The translations under genes and the position numbers were made by a program. A model generated the notes under the pieces. The model did not search any database. It had not been told where the DNA came from and worked only from the letters and a program-made list of their open reading frames with translations. Below, piece by piece: positions 13,601-23,070 of a stretch of 64,000 nt of DNA (position 1 is the stretch's first letter; each line of letters begins with the position of its first letter). The stretch is from Phallusia mammillata (taxonomy: Eukaryota; Chordata; Ascidiacea; Phlebobranchia; Ascidiidae): NCBI GenBank assembly GCA_003260075.1, contig QLIY01000940.1:1-64000 (forward strand), given 5' to 3'.

Positions 13601-16600
13601 CAAGGTATGAAATACGAAATTTTAATGTACTGCACTGGTCGCCAGGGTTGGGTAATGGTCACAAATCCTATCAGTCTAGTTATAATGGTTCTCAGCCTTT
13701 CATGCACCGTGACCCCCTAAAAGTAACCCCAGTAAGACATGTGGACCCCACCAAAAAATGCAAGTAGCAAACTCAACTAAATTGTAAAGTCCATGATCTA
13801 CAGCACTTGGATATTTAAACCTCAATAAGGAAATTTAATCATTTGCAACACACACTTAATTCTGAGCATTATGAAAGAAAATTGTGCAACTTACAAAAAG
13901 CCAATGACCCGTGACCCAAATTACAGAAACTTTTCCTGCTATGGTCGCGGCTGGTTATTTATTTATTATCGTGGTGGGCAGCTTTGTTGCTTTAAATCCA
14001 ATTTTGGTAATATAAGTGTTAAGAAAGGTTAGGGAAAGTAACGGAAAATGACCAAAGATTTCCTCCATCGTTTGCAACGTTGGTTGCTTTGCATGATCCT
14101 GGGACAACCCCCATCAAAATAAGCTGTATTCGAGAGTTCCAACAACATGACTAGAATTTAACGCAATTAAAAGGTAAAAAAGACGTACGGCCCGCCATGA
14201 CTAGGCAAATCTTAGTCTTGGCGCGTTGCATGCAAAAGTTCTCCGACTCCTGCACTAGAGCGTTTGCACATTAAAAAAACGCTTAAGCAAATACATAGAC
14301 TGACACTTTTCACAGCTAAAACTCAAGTCAAGTCTTTGAAAACAATGTCTTGAGTTTCCTATCAATGCATGGCCATGCCCTAGAAAAGAAAGAACTTAAA
14401 ATGTACGTTCAAGATCAGTATCTTAACCCCGAAATTTTGAAGTAAAATTCTGAATCCCCAATATTTCCAATATGGACCCGAAATCCCAACCTTAACGTGC
14501 GACCTGCCCCACACTGGTATTTTACAAGGCTCGCAAAATAGTGCATGCGCTCCATGGCATTTCCGTCTTTCTTAAATTTTCTTCATGCAAGTCTCTCATT
14601 TCTCAGGGTTTTCCTCTCTTATTCATGAAGTTTATTTCACCTGCCTGTCAGACCACGTTGTTAATGTCCTTTTCCCCTTTTTGCATAAAAACGTTTTGAA
14701 GATTTTGTTTATTTCTGCAGCTTTTCGCGAAAATCTTGTCCAATACATGAAAACCAACGTGCGTGGAAACGAATTGATAAGTAAGAGTGTGTTTCAATCT
14801 TCAAATTGTCTTTAATACACCATTACCAAATATTCACCAAATGTACCTTTCCATACATAACCGTAATAATTTTGTCAGGTAGTTTATTTACTAAAAGTTA
14901 TGTCACCATTCTGGCTACAATTGCATAGGTAAAGCCTTGTTGTCACAACAATATGAGAAATAATAAATTGCTTACCAAAAAGTTTTGGAGGAAGGACGCA
15001 TTAAATTTGCTCTCGTGTTTCGATGCTAAATGTGTATTTTTTAACCGCTGATAGTCTTTTATTCTTTTGCAAAGTTTGCAAGGCAAAATGTTGGGCAAAT
15101 AAACAGGTAGGCAGACTTGATTAAAACTTACTAATACCATATAACGTATAAAAGTAGACTTAATTAACTTTGGTTCAGCAATAAAGCAAATAGGCAACAG
15201 TCATAATTTTTTCTTAATATACCAGGTTGCGATTTTTTGTGATAATAAACAAATTTTTAAAAACCATAATTTTAAAATTTAAGCCCTGCTTTTGCCTCTA
15301 ATACCACTCGCAATTTTTTTTTACTTTTTATTAGATCTGTTGACGGACTTGCAAGAATGCTCAGATGATGAAAAGGATTTGCTTGCAAGTTATCTTCCTG
15401 TGGAATTTAATTTTAGCTACAACCCCATCTCATGGAGTGCAGCACATTCCTTGGCTGAAATCCTCCCGAGGTTGAATCGAACTGTTGAGACGCTGGATCT
15501 TCAACGCTCCAACCTGAACTCAGACACACTGAGGGTGATTTGTGGAGGAATCAGAAAAATGAAAAATGGGGTTTGTTATGATTGTGATTTTGTTTCATGC
15601 TAAAAAAATTTTAACAAATAAAAAACTGAAATTAAATTAATGACGACACAATTACGTCACTCATCACGTAACTGTTAATTTGTTCAGTTAATATTTACGA
15701 CAAATAATTATCAAATCTTTCGCAGATGCAAGTTCTTGATCTGAATTTCAACATGTTCGGAGAGGCCGGGGTCAAAATAATTTCCGGGTGTTTAAAAAAG
15801 TTGGAACTGAAGGTGTTGCGTCTGGCGGGTTGCGAGATTTCTGCAGCTGGTTTAGAAGTTTTATGTGGAGAAATTAAAAACCATGATATCCCGGTGAGAT
15901 TTTTTAGTTCTGCATGATACCCCCCCCCCCAAAACCTGAAATTAAATAAATGACGACACAATTACGTCACTCATCACATGACAATTAATTTTTTCAGTTA
16001 ATATTTGAGACAAATAATCATCAAATCTTGCGCAGATGGAATATCTTGATCTGACTGTCAACAAGTTCGGAGATTCCGGGGTCAAAATCGTTTCCAGGTG
16101 TTTAAAAAAGTGGAAACTAAAGAAGTTGCGTCTGGCGGGTTGCAGGATTTCTGCAGCTGGTTTGGAAGTTTTATGCGGAGAAATTAAACACCTTGATATC
16201 CCGGTGAGATTTTTTATAGTTCTACATTATTACAAAACCTGAAATTAAATGAATGACGACACAATTACGTTACTCATTACGTGACACTTAATTTGTTCGG
16301 TTAATATTTGCGACAAATAATCATCAAATCTTGCGCAGATGGAAGAACTTTATCTGAGTGACAACAAGTTCGGAGATGTCGGCGTCGAAATAATTTCCGC
16401 TTCCGGTTGTTTAAAGAAAGTTAAGAAGTTGGATCTGTGGAATTGCGGGATTTCTTATGGTGGGAAACAGATTTTAAACAGAGAACTGGAAAGACTCGGA
16501 CTTCCCGTAAGATTGTTTGTTCGATTTATAGATAAACATTTCCAATACAAAATCACCTGTGAATAAAATAGTGACGTAAATATAATTACTTCATAGGCTG

Positions 16601-16710
16601 GTGACGTCACGTTCTCAGCAAACCAGTACTTTGTGTGTGATCCTACTACCGGGTTGTTCAGAAAGATTTCAGTTAAATGTTTTTTGCAGTGGTCAACTGT
16701 TTATTTCTAA
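4488..16710 (+). CDS. NLR gene 1: NACHT-LRR receptor, 12 exons, NACHT exon broken by a C-run
   Basis: Exon model: 4488-4635, 5210-5302, 6958-7056, 10159-10200, 12154-13444, 13551-13604, 14721-14780, 15335-15570, 15726-15893, 16036-16203, 16339-16506, 16597-16710. Every junction has AG acceptor and GT donor, and phases agree throughout. If the 24-C run at 12921 is counted as the 26 nt seen in gene 2, the model gives about 880 residues and ends at TAA 16708-16710. Order: MGxxCS-type N-terminus, two Gly-rich cassettes, linker, NACHT with Walker A GPPGSGKTT and Walker B-like FVFDGFDQ, NLR helical region with an SHQTLQEMF motif, then ribonuclease-inhibitor-type LRRs. NLRs of this layout are intracellular sensors that oligomerise through NACHT; the ligand is unknown. 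No DEATH, CARD or pyrin domain is visible. Transcript ends and the terminal exon are inferred. Confidence 0.8.
5210..5302 (+). CDS. NLR gene 1 exon 2 (Gly-rich cassette)
   Basis: A 93-nt exon, phase 1 at both ends, with acceptor TATTGCAG and donor GTAAGT. It encodes about 31 residues with pattern GDKYSM-PEAQITG-NVGPHGTTN. It resembles exon 3 of this gene and the matching exon of gene 2 (GDK, SM/DM, A-x-V/I-x-G, I/V-G in the same order), so these are copies of one cassette. The domain family is not recognised with certainty. Confidence 0.65.
5303..6957. other. Gene 1 intron 2 with short tandem repeats
   Basis: A 43-bp tandem duplication lies at about 5946-6022 (AGTTTGGTTGGTTTACTG twice). A 24-bp duplication lies at about 6757-6803 (AACACCAATATNAATGTATGG). 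Part of the dispersed repeat GTGGGAACCC...ACAATCATGTT lies near 6550. No gene seen. Confidence 0.5.
6958..7056 (+). CDS. NLR gene 1 exon 3 (Gly-rich cassette)
   Basis: A 99-nt exon, phase 1 at both ends, with acceptor TTTTTCAG and donor GTAGGT. It encodes about 33 residues with pattern HQSVEKQ, NVDMGNATLAG, SNIGSQTIHQQIN. It aligns directly with gene 2 exon 57618-57725. Short alternating polar/hydrophobic stretches around Gly suggest beta-strand or amyloid-like motifs; that is inference. Confidence 0.65.
7395..8160. mobile_element. Inverted-repeat element with GTACGGTAC-rich ends
   Basis: The left end (7395-7535) and right end (8032-8156) are both dense in GTACGGTAC/TACCACCGTACC motifs in opposite orientation; the best inverted match is CGTACCACCGTACC...AGCGTATCATACCACCATAC. 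The interior has no coding sequence and includes a C10 gap. Likely a non-autonomous DNA transposon in a gene 1 intron. Confidence 0.45.
9055..9165. repeat. Dispersed repeat with GACGTCGAAACGTC hairpin
   Basis: A block of about 100 bp (GACGACCTGCATAGGACGTC, then GAAACGTCG, AGAAGAGCT, TTGATATTATGCCTGGCAGC) shared with 24150-24255. The core can fold (GACG/CGTC). Class unknown. Confidence 0.55.
10159..10200 (+). CDS. NLR gene 1 exon 4 (charged linker)
   Basis: A 42-nt exon, phase 1 at both ends, with acceptor TTATGCAG and donor GTAAAA, encoding YNTADKKSPSDADK. It matches gene 2 exon 57876-57920 in position, phase and composition. A second copy lacking its acceptor lies at 10321-10361 straight after a C-run and is treated as an allelic or assembly duplicate. 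Confidence 0.6.
10321..10361 (+). pseudogene. Duplicate of gene 1 exon 4 behind a C-run
   Basis: The bases repeat 10160-10200, followed by the same donor and divergent intron, but the splice acceptor is replaced by the C-run 10307-10321. The neighbouring GACCCAGTGTTATTCAAG block is also present twice (about 10250 and 10464). This looks like a second allele placed in tandem. Confidence 0.55.
10362..12153. other. Gene 1 intron 4
   Basis: Contains pieces of the GGGTCCCC repeat (10886 and 11375-11415) and sequence related to 6300-6440 (ATAAATGACNNTAACTGC and a CTGCATTAC block near 11290). No coding exon supported. Confidence 0.4.
12154..13444 (+). CDS. NLR gene 1 NACHT exon with internal C24 frameshift
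   Basis: This large exon encodes the NACHT NTPase and its helical extension. Acceptor is GATTGCAG, donor GTGGGT, phase 1. Walker A GPPGSGKTT is at 12423-12449, Walker B-like CIFVFDGFDQ about 12634-12663, sensor-like LLLFTSRPHKIL about 12776-12811. After the C-run the other frame continues with LFGLCHNPLLLQ, then LFYFSHQTLQEMF. Compared with gene 2, the C24 at 12921-12944 stands where 26 nt encode the region between DEL and QLFGLC, so the frame is shifted by two bases only there. Gene 1 also has two extra residues near the exon start. Both flanking frames are open, which favours a sequence gap over an old pseudogene. Confidence 0.85.
12921..12944. other. C24 run inside NACHT exon, probable gap
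   Basis: Stands in place of 26 nt known from gene 2 (between GAATTA and ACAGCTCTT). Confidence 0.85.
13551..13604 (+). CDS. NLR gene 1 exon 6
   Basis: A 54-nt exon after TTTACAG and before GTATGA, phase 1 at both ends, encoding MQTTSCKTADQLSTNRQ with split end codons. It is almost identical to gene 2 exon 60560-60613. It is a Ser/Thr-rich linker between the NACHT extension and the LRRs. Confidence 0.65.
13684..14516. mobile_element. hAT-like non-autonomous element in gene 1 intron 6
   Basis: The left end (AATGGTTCTCAGCC) and right end (GCCCCACACTGG) resemble hAT ends (CAGTGGTTCTCA...). The interior matches the element in the same intron of gene 2 (60684-62144), so the insertion predates the gene duplication. 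Target-site duplication not clear. Confidence 0.4.
14721..14780 (+). CDS. NLR gene 1 exon 7
   Basis: A 60-nt exon with acceptor ATTTCTGCAG and donor GTAAGA, phase 1 at both ends, encoding FRENLVQYMKTNVRGNELI. It is accepted because it keeps the frame from exon 6 into the first LRR exon. No copy is visible in gene 2 before the window ends. Confidence 0.5.
15335..15570 (+). CDS. NLR gene 1 first LRR exon
   Basis: A 236-nt exon entering in phase 1 and leaving in phase 0 (donor GTTTGT). It encodes LLTDLQECSDDEKDLLASYL, then WSAAHSLAEILPRLN and the first clear LRR, VETLDLQRSNLNSDTLRVI. The strand motif LxLxxSxL and the helix part fit ribonuclease-inhibitor-type LRRs found in animal NLRs. Confidence 0.7.
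15726..15893 (+). CDS. NLR gene 1 LRR exon A (two 28-residue repeats)
   Basis: Exactly 168 nt, phase 0/0, with acceptor TTTCGCAG and donor GTGAGA. It encodes two RI-type repeats, starting MQVLDLNFNMFGEAG and KVLRLAGCEISAAG. A 168-bp phase-0 exon carrying a pair of LRRs is the usual module of RI-type LRR genes. Confidence 0.8.
16036..16203 (+). CDS. NLR gene 1 LRR exon B
   Basis: 168 nt, phase 0/0, close copy of exon A: MEYLDLTVNKFGDSG and KKLRLAGCRISAAG. The flanking introns are also close copies, so exon and intron were duplicated together. Confidence 0.8.
16339..16506 (+). CDS. NLR gene 1 LRR exon C
   Basis: 168 nt, phase 0/0 with donor CCC/GTAAGA. It encodes MEELYLSDNKFGDVG and KKLDLWNCGISYGG. 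It is more diverged than A and B and contains a two-residue insertion (ISASG) offset by a loss later. If the donor were not used, the frame would run on to TAA at 16564-16566, giving an alternative C-terminus. Confidence 0.75.
16597..16710 (+). CDS. NLR gene 1 probable terminal exon
   Basis: After TTCATAG the phase-0 frame reads AGDVTFSANQYFVCDPTTG and on to TAA 16708-16710. There is no LRR signature. The 5' part resembles the intron repeat found between the LRR exons (TGACGnnAnnAnAATTAC). A polyadenylation signal AATAAA is at 16881-16886. The alternative end at 16566 cannot be excluded. Confidence 0.45.
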   Translation, partial: AGDVTFSANQYFVCDPTTGLFRKISVKCFLQWSTVYF

Positions 16711-16880
16711 CTGGACTTTGAAGAAAACAAGAAGCAATTTTCCAACAGCGATGAAGAATTTTTTGATGAAAATTAAACTTCGACTTCAAACTTTTTTATC
16801 AACACGATTTTACAAACTTCTACAAAATTTATCTTCAATAATTTTCTAGGATTGCTCTGCCAATTTTAACTGTCAAGCGA

Positions 16881-16886
16881 AATAAA
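16881..16886 (+). promoter_or_regulatory. Candidate poly(A) signal of gene 1
   Basis: AATAAA about 170 nt after the proposed stop codon, before the next repeat block; no experimental support. Confidence 0.4.
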
Positions 16887-17403
16887 CTTTGACATAAAGG
16901 CTAATCCATATATTACTTTTAGAATCTCGACAAATTCTTACTCTGTGTAGTTTTGATCTTTTTTCTAATAAGCTTGTGATTGTACCATTTATCAACACAA
17001 AATACACTGATGCTATTTAACAGAGAAACAATATGGCGGAGGAAATACCTCGTGCGAAGCAAAAACTTTAGAGTAAATGACGATATTATGAAGTTTATAA
17101 ATACTAAGTAGTTGATTCGTAATGTTTTGTTGCTGCTGTACAAAACTGCCCTACACCATGGACAAGCCGTCTAAAAATGCACGTTACAATAAGATGGACA
17201 CTTGACTGATCACTACTGCTGCTAACATTGAAACAAAATCAACAAGGATATAAAGTAAAAGATATTTTTAGAAATACGTTATGACATCGCTATAAAGGCG
17301 TGAATTTTCAGAGCAGTGGTGAAATGTTTAGATTAGGCTTAGCAGAATGAGACCTCCTTGCTTCAGCAGTAAGCGGGACAATTGAAATCTCTCGCTATGC
17401 TGT

Positions 17404-17597
17404 ATGTTGAGAAACTTTTTTGTCGTTCTTCAGAGACAAGGGGAAGGATTCGGCAATAGCCACGTAGAGTACATTGACAGGCCACATCCCTGTCGGAGAC
17501 CTCTGTTTGTTTTAATTGGTCCTGACAATTTTTCGTTTACATTTACACTGCTTTTATATCTTTGCATAACAATTTTATCCATTTTTTGGCATATACA

Positions 17598-17640
<43 letters not shown>

Positions 17641-18505
17641 TTCTTTCATTATATTGTTCATAATATCATGATCTATCATTACAAAAGTCTTTTCGTTATC
17701 GATCATTACTATCAAATTTAATTGCAGTTCCGATATTATAGTGAACTTGTTAATTGTTTCAAATTTGGCCAAAAAAGCAGATAAAATTCTACTAGAAGGC
17801 CGTCGCTTCCCAAAAAAGAGTTTTTGTTAATCAAATAAGTTTATAGCTCTCGAAGTGTTATCTATCAGACTAGGTGGGTTATGACATAATTTTGAATGAA
17901 AGGAATTATTGGCAGTATCATTAGTAGTGTTAAGTTTTGCCATAAGTTGAAGTAGAAAAGAGGGGTATCCTAAAATTTTATCCACATTGGTTTTGATTTG
18001 TTTATTTGCTTTAAGCGATCGTATACTGCAGTTTTCTTGTTGATAAGCCTCAATACTGAAAGGACATGATAAATCCAACTCAAAATTTTGGCACGATATA
18101 TTTGTTTAAACAAAAGTCTTACGATTCTATTAATTTCATTTTCGCGTCTAGATTTTGCTGATTTATTTGTGCCATGATTTTTCCAATTGTTTTTTCATTC
18201 ATTCGCGCTTCTCAATTAGTTTAAGGTTAGTCGCAAAGAGTTCCTTTTTCGAATTTTCTTTTTAAAGTTTTCCACCAGTCGAGAGCAAATAAGTAGAATT
18301 GTTTTTTATTTTTAAAGTCATCAAACAGTGTTTCATGAGCGCAATGTATTCGGGATTTGTTAAAAGCGCAAGGTTTGGTTTTCACTGAGGGTTTTCCCAT
18401 TGTTTCCTTTTTAGGTTCGAGGTGATTGGTGGTAAAGTTATGGTCAGAAAGCAAGGTATGTTTGTGGTTTACGATGTTTATTTTGTTTAGGACAATGGTT
18501 CTCAA
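17404..18505 (-). pseudogene. LINE fragment, copy 1
   Basis: Minus-strand reading, upstream to downstream, gives an endonuclease-end-like LLSDHNFTTNHL (about 18410-18450), a W-rich linker (FALDWWKTLKRK), then reverse-transcriptase palm-like IDNEKTFVMIDHD (about 17670-17700) and NRGLRQGCGLS (about 17480-17510). The LDxEKAFDxxxH and RGxRQGCPLS motifs are typical of L1/Tx1-type LINEs; exact clade not certain. Frameshifts, stops and a C39 gap break it. Confidence 0.6.
17599..17637. other. C39 run, probable gap in LINE copy
   Basis: The other LINE copy has about 10 A/T-rich bases here, between GGCATA and AATTCTT. Confidence 0.7.
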
Positions 18506-18570
18506 CCTGTAATACGAGTACTACCAGCGGGAGCTTTTTAAGTTGTACGCGAGTAGCTTTCTTCATTCCT
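18494..18570. mobile_element. hAT end-like sequence
   Basis: CAATGGTTCTCAACCTG next to LINE copy 1, repeated at 20025-20095 next to copy 2. Resembles hAT termini; no partner end found. Confidence 0.35.
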
Positions 18571-18919
18571 TAATATGTTTAAGTCAGTTCAAGCATCGCC
18601 ACAAATTACTCTGAAGTTGACATAAATTAGTCGCCAACGCTTTGTTTGATATTTCCATTTCTACTGTACGTACTAAATGTTTATGACATCACTATTACTG
18701 TATCATGTGTATTCATTTCAAACTGATCAACCATCGGTAAAACACGTGTCGTTTTTACTTGCAATCTTGCTTCAAAAATTGGCTACTGCAATTAAGAAGA
18801 GTAAAGGCCCGTTCACACCGGACGTTATTCAACAAGAACAGGATAGACATTGTACATAAAAACAGTAGTTAGTCCCGCTTATGTGCTGTAGGTTTAGAAA
18901 CTTAATCGTCGTTTTTCAG

Positions 18920-20035
18920 TGACAAGGACATGGTGCTACTCCTCCCTCATTGCTCTTCTTAAGGATTCGGCAACTGCCACTTAGAGTAACATTGACAGGC
19001 CACATCCCTGTCGGACACCTCTGTTTGTTTTAATGGTCCTGACAATTATTCGTTCACATTTCCACTGCATTTACGTCTTTGCATAAAATTTTAATCCAGT
19101 TTTTGGCATACATATTTATTGTTAATTCTTCCATTATATTTTGTACATAAAATCATGGTCTATAGTTTCGAACGCCTTTTCGTTATTGATTATTACCAAA
19201 ACAAAATGAGATTGTTTTACTTTAATTAATTTAATTGCAGTTCCAATATTGTGTTTTTTGGCCAAAAATGCAGATAAATTCAACTGAAAGGCCGTCGCTT
19301 CCCGGAAAAGAATTTCTGTACATTAAATAAGTTTCTAGCTATCCGAGTGTTTTCTGGGGAATCTATCGGACCAGAAGGGTATTGAATTAATTTGGGATAA
19401 AAGAAAATTATAGGCAGTATTATTAGTAGTGTTAGGCTTTTGCCATAAGGTGAAGTAGAACAAGGAGTAATAAGTTTCATCTGCATCGGTTTTGATTTGT
19501 TTATTTGTTTAAGCGATCGTATGCTGCAGTTTATGGGCCTCAATACTGAAAAAGGAGTCATCATTTTCATCATCGTTGTAAGTTATGATAATTCCAGTCC
19601 GAAATTTCGGAACGATATAGGGTCGTTTCGGTATTTGTTTTGTTTTTCTTACAATTCTAATAATTTTATATTCGAGTCTAAAGTTTGCAGGTTTATTGGC
19701 GCCAAAATTTCTCAAATAGTTTTTTTCCACTAATTCGCAACTTTTATAACTAGTTTGCGGTTAGTCGCAAAAATGGTTGTTTTTCGAAAGTTTCCTACCA
19801 GTCGAGAGCAGAAGGGTAGAATTGTTTTTATTTTTAAAGTCGTTAATTAGTGTTTTATGAGCGCAATGTATTTGGGATTTGTTAAAAGCACAAGGTATAG
19901 TTTCCCCTGCGAGTTTACCCATCGTTTGCTTTTATCTACGTTTAGGGTTATTGCTGCGAAAATATGCTATGTTTGTGAAAATCAAGGTATGTTTGTGGTT
20001 TACAGAGTTTATTTTATTTAAGGCAATGGTTCTCA
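18920..20035 (-). pseudogene. LINE fragment, copy 2 (direct repeat of copy 1)
   Basis: Same order as copy 1: NEKAFETIDHD-like block about 19165-19195 and NRGVRQGCGLSMLL about 18985-19025, minus strand. Similarity extends beyond the coding part on both sides (17360-18750 against 18890-20260), so the whole block of about 1.4 kb was duplicated. Clearly inactive. Confidence 0.6.
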
Positions 20036-20489
20036 ACCTGTGGAACGAGTACCACCAGCAGGAGCTTTACAAGTTGTAAACGAGTAGCATTCTTTGATCC
20101 TCAATATTTTCAAAGTCAGTTCAAGCATTGCAACAAATTACTCGTTGACTTAAATTAGTCGCCATCGCTTTTTTAATATTTTCATTTCTACTGTATTTAC
20201 TGAACTGCGTTTATGACATCATTATTGCTGTATGACGTGTATTCATTCCCAACCAACTATCAAAAACCTAAGAAAAATCCGATTTTAGATAGGGGTTTCG
20301 CCGATATATTCCATTTTCAAACCATTTATAGCCGGTTTTAGCCTCCTACCGAACCTCCAAACCTTTTAACACCGGAATCGAAAACCCGACATTTTGACCC
20401 GATTTTCGAAACAAACAGCTTTGCCGCAGAGTGTAGTCTGAAAATGTGAAGCGACAGCACATGGATCAGACAGTGTAGTTTTAGCCAAG

Positions 20490-21475
20490 GAATGCAGGTT
20501 TTGTAAAAGCATCTTATGAAGTGTCTTATCTAGTGGCCTAGAACAAGAAAACTCATTGCGGAGTCTCTTGCATTACCAGCAGCAAAAATATTAGTCAGAA
20601 TCCTGATCAGCAAAGATTCAGTGGCAAAGTTAGATAGTGTGTCGCTTTCTAACGACACTGTAAAACGCAGCATTAAGAAATGTCACTTGACACTGCAGAG
20701 CAAGTAACTGTCAGACTGGAAAGATCCAAGTTTGGTTTTGTAATACAATACAACTTGATGTGTCCAGTTACTCGTGTATGTCCGCTTTAAACAAAACAAT
20801 GCTGTGTACATGGAATTGTTGCTTAGCCAAGGGCTGATGTCTGCTAAAACGAAAAGAATAAATGTGTCGAGCCTTTGAGCCAACTCCTCATACATGACCT
20901 GGATTGGTAAACATTAGTCAGGTGCACAAGAGGGTAGAGCTTAAATAAAATGTAAAAAAGTGTACTTGGCGCCACCTATCGAAAATTAGGCACTTTTGGA
21001 TCTCCTAGGTGGCACCCAGTCAATAGCTCTACCGCACAAGAGATGGTGATCCATCCATGCTTGGTCGAAAGTCGGGATTTTAAGCCCATGTAAAATCTCT
21101 GTCACCAAAGGCTTCGGTTGTACATTTTTTCATACATGAGTGTGCTTTTGCGACAAGGTGCTTCCACCTATACATTAAACTGTCTGAGTCGAATCACCAA
21201 AATTGTGAATTTTGTCATAGGGTCAGACCTGAACACCAGGCTGTTTGCCCGACTCTGCGAAGATCTCAGTTCTGATCACAAATGTCTACTTTATTACAGA
21301 AGTGTGCTGGCTCTGACGCGGTAATATAATAAAAAAGTCTTTGAATTTCGACATAAATTAGTCACATATTTTAGGGATAAAGATCACGATTTCAAAAACG
21401 ATTTAGAGAACGAAGAATTTATCTCACAGTTTGCTCATTTGTCAAATATATTCCAGGCTCTAAACCAGGGTTGTC
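20490..21475 (+). pseudogene. hAT transposase relic, ZBED5/FAM200-like
   Basis: In-frame blocks with the look of this family: IAESLALPAAKILVRIL then KLDSVSLSNDTVKRSIKK (about 20555-20680), LSRITKIVNFV, LNTRLFARLCEDL, SDHKCLL (about 21183-21295), and KLVTYFRDKDHDFKNDLE then FAHLSNIFQALN (about 21355-21475). Stops and frameshifts separate the blocks, and a 101-bp MITE (20933-21033) and a second hAT (21476-23070) interrupt it. The order matches vertebrate ZBED5-type domesticated transposases and their parent elements. Not functional here. Confidence 0.7.
20933..21033. mobile_element. 101-bp MITE with perfect 9-bp target duplication
   Basis: Ends GGTAGAGCT / AGCTCTACC are exact inverses; inner arms GCCACCTA / TAGGTGGC also pair. 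It is flanked on both sides by GCACAAGAG (20924-20932 and 21034-21042). Nine-bp duplications are typical of Mutator-like elements. Inserted in the decayed hAT transposase. Confidence 0.8.
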
Positions 21476-22461
21476 TAACCCGTGGCCCGCGGGTCACATG
21501 TGGCCCGCATGAAGGTTCTGAGTGGCCCGCGTGGTATTTTACGAAATGAATTATATTATCAACTTAATTGCCTACGCAATTTATGGCGAACTTACGTCGG
21601 CATTTATTGGCTGCTTTATTTCTTTCTTAATAGAATAATACACAACTGTTCGAGTTAGTTTTATTGCATCACAATGCACATTGTTTCGCATCACAATTTC
21701 TACTTTGTTACGTCCATAACCTTACTCGTGCTTCAAGAACCAGTCAGTAATATTTCTTGATTCATTGAGGTACATCTAAAATCAGACTCGCGCAAAACGC
21801 ATTGAGAAGTAAAATATCTTCCGCACTCTGCAGTGACATATATTATGCCAAATAGGAAACGAAAAGCAAGTAACGCTAACAGAATATTTTAAGAAAGCCC
21901 CTGTAAGATCCGTAATTTCTTATAGCCATTTGGAAATTTCGCTTCGCATAGCTACATCGTCCATCTCACCGAATATTGCCAAATTTGTTAGAGAAAAAAC
22001 GGTCCCAAACTTTTCATTGAAATGTCGCCGTGTATGGTAAAAACTTTGTTGACTTTACTATACCTTTAGCCCTCGCATTGACCTCACGTTTGCGATCTCG
22101 TGTTGCGATTAAAAAAAAACGTTCCTTGTGTTTCGTGATTACAAGTATATTTAGACAACTTAAAAAAAAGTAAAGCGAAAAACAACTTTTTGCACAAGAG
22201 GCCAATGAGTACATTGTCTTCAGCACCCGAGTCAACTAATAAATGGAGTCCAAGAGTATATCAGTCCCATATAAAGAAAAGGCTGAAGATTTGCACCAGT
22301 TATTACAGGCAACCTGCCTTGTTTTTTTTTTCTGTAAAGAACATGATAAGCACCATTAGTTAACATCGTCGCCAAAACGCCAGTGATAGTAACACATGTC
22401 ACATTGCTTCTTGTGTCCATTGTAAATTTGCTTACCTTGTCGCGTCTTGTGTGGGGCAAAC

Positions 22462-22535
<74 letters not shown>

Positions 22536-23070
22536 CCAAAACACGTTTGTCTTTTGGGCCATGTGACGAAAAAAATTGCTGTCTTTGTGCGCCAGCACCA
22601 ATCAAACATCCACGGGTATCGAAGGAACAAGTGATCAAAACGACAACAAGGATTGTGATCTCCAAGTAAATCAAGCGTCTCACTCATAAAAACATGGGTC
22701 TTTCTGTCACTCAAGGAAGCTTACAGGAAAATGTTTTTTGAAAGATTTTAAAGATTGGTAACATGGTAAACTGTGAGTGTGTTTAAATGAAAATCACGCC
22801 TTGATGGAAGAGACTTTAATAAAACAAAGAAACTGAAGATATTTATTTACTACTATTTGATTCTGTGGACTTTCATAAATACAGCTGTTTGACAATTTCC
22901 ACTTAATAAAGGTCAGTACTGTTGTATTGTACACATTTATTTTCCAACTTATAATTTTTGATTAGCCCTTAATGCCGATTCTAAAATCTAATTTATGATA
23001 AAATTTGGGATAGTTATCGTAACGAACCCGTCGCGGACCGGTGCCGCGGTTCGGCGGTTGCCGACCATTG
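21476..23070. mobile_element. hAT element inserted in the ZBED5-like relic
   Basis: Left end CAGGGTTGTCTAACCCGTGG; right end, reversed, CAATGGTCGGCAACCGCC. Flanks CTCTAAAC (21468-21475) and CTCTACCT (23071-23078) look like a decayed 8-bp target duplication. After the right end the frame can resume (LYLTETATLNF). Interior contains a short open stretch (KQVTLTEYFKKAPVRS, about 21866-21915) and a C72 gap. Confidence 0.55.
22463..22534. other. C72 run, probable gap
   Basis: Inside the hAT element 21476-23070; no second copy in the window for comparison. Confidence 0.65.

Larger units (their letters stand above)
15600..16335 (+). repeat. Tandem exon-intron units of ~305 bp in the LRR region
   Basis: Acceptor-to-acceptor spacing is 310 and 303 bp. 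Introns share AATGACGACACAATTACGTC, ACTCATCACG, TTNTTCAGTTAATATTT and ATCAAATCTTNCGCAG almost unchanged, showing recent duplication of exon plus intron. Confidence 0.75.
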
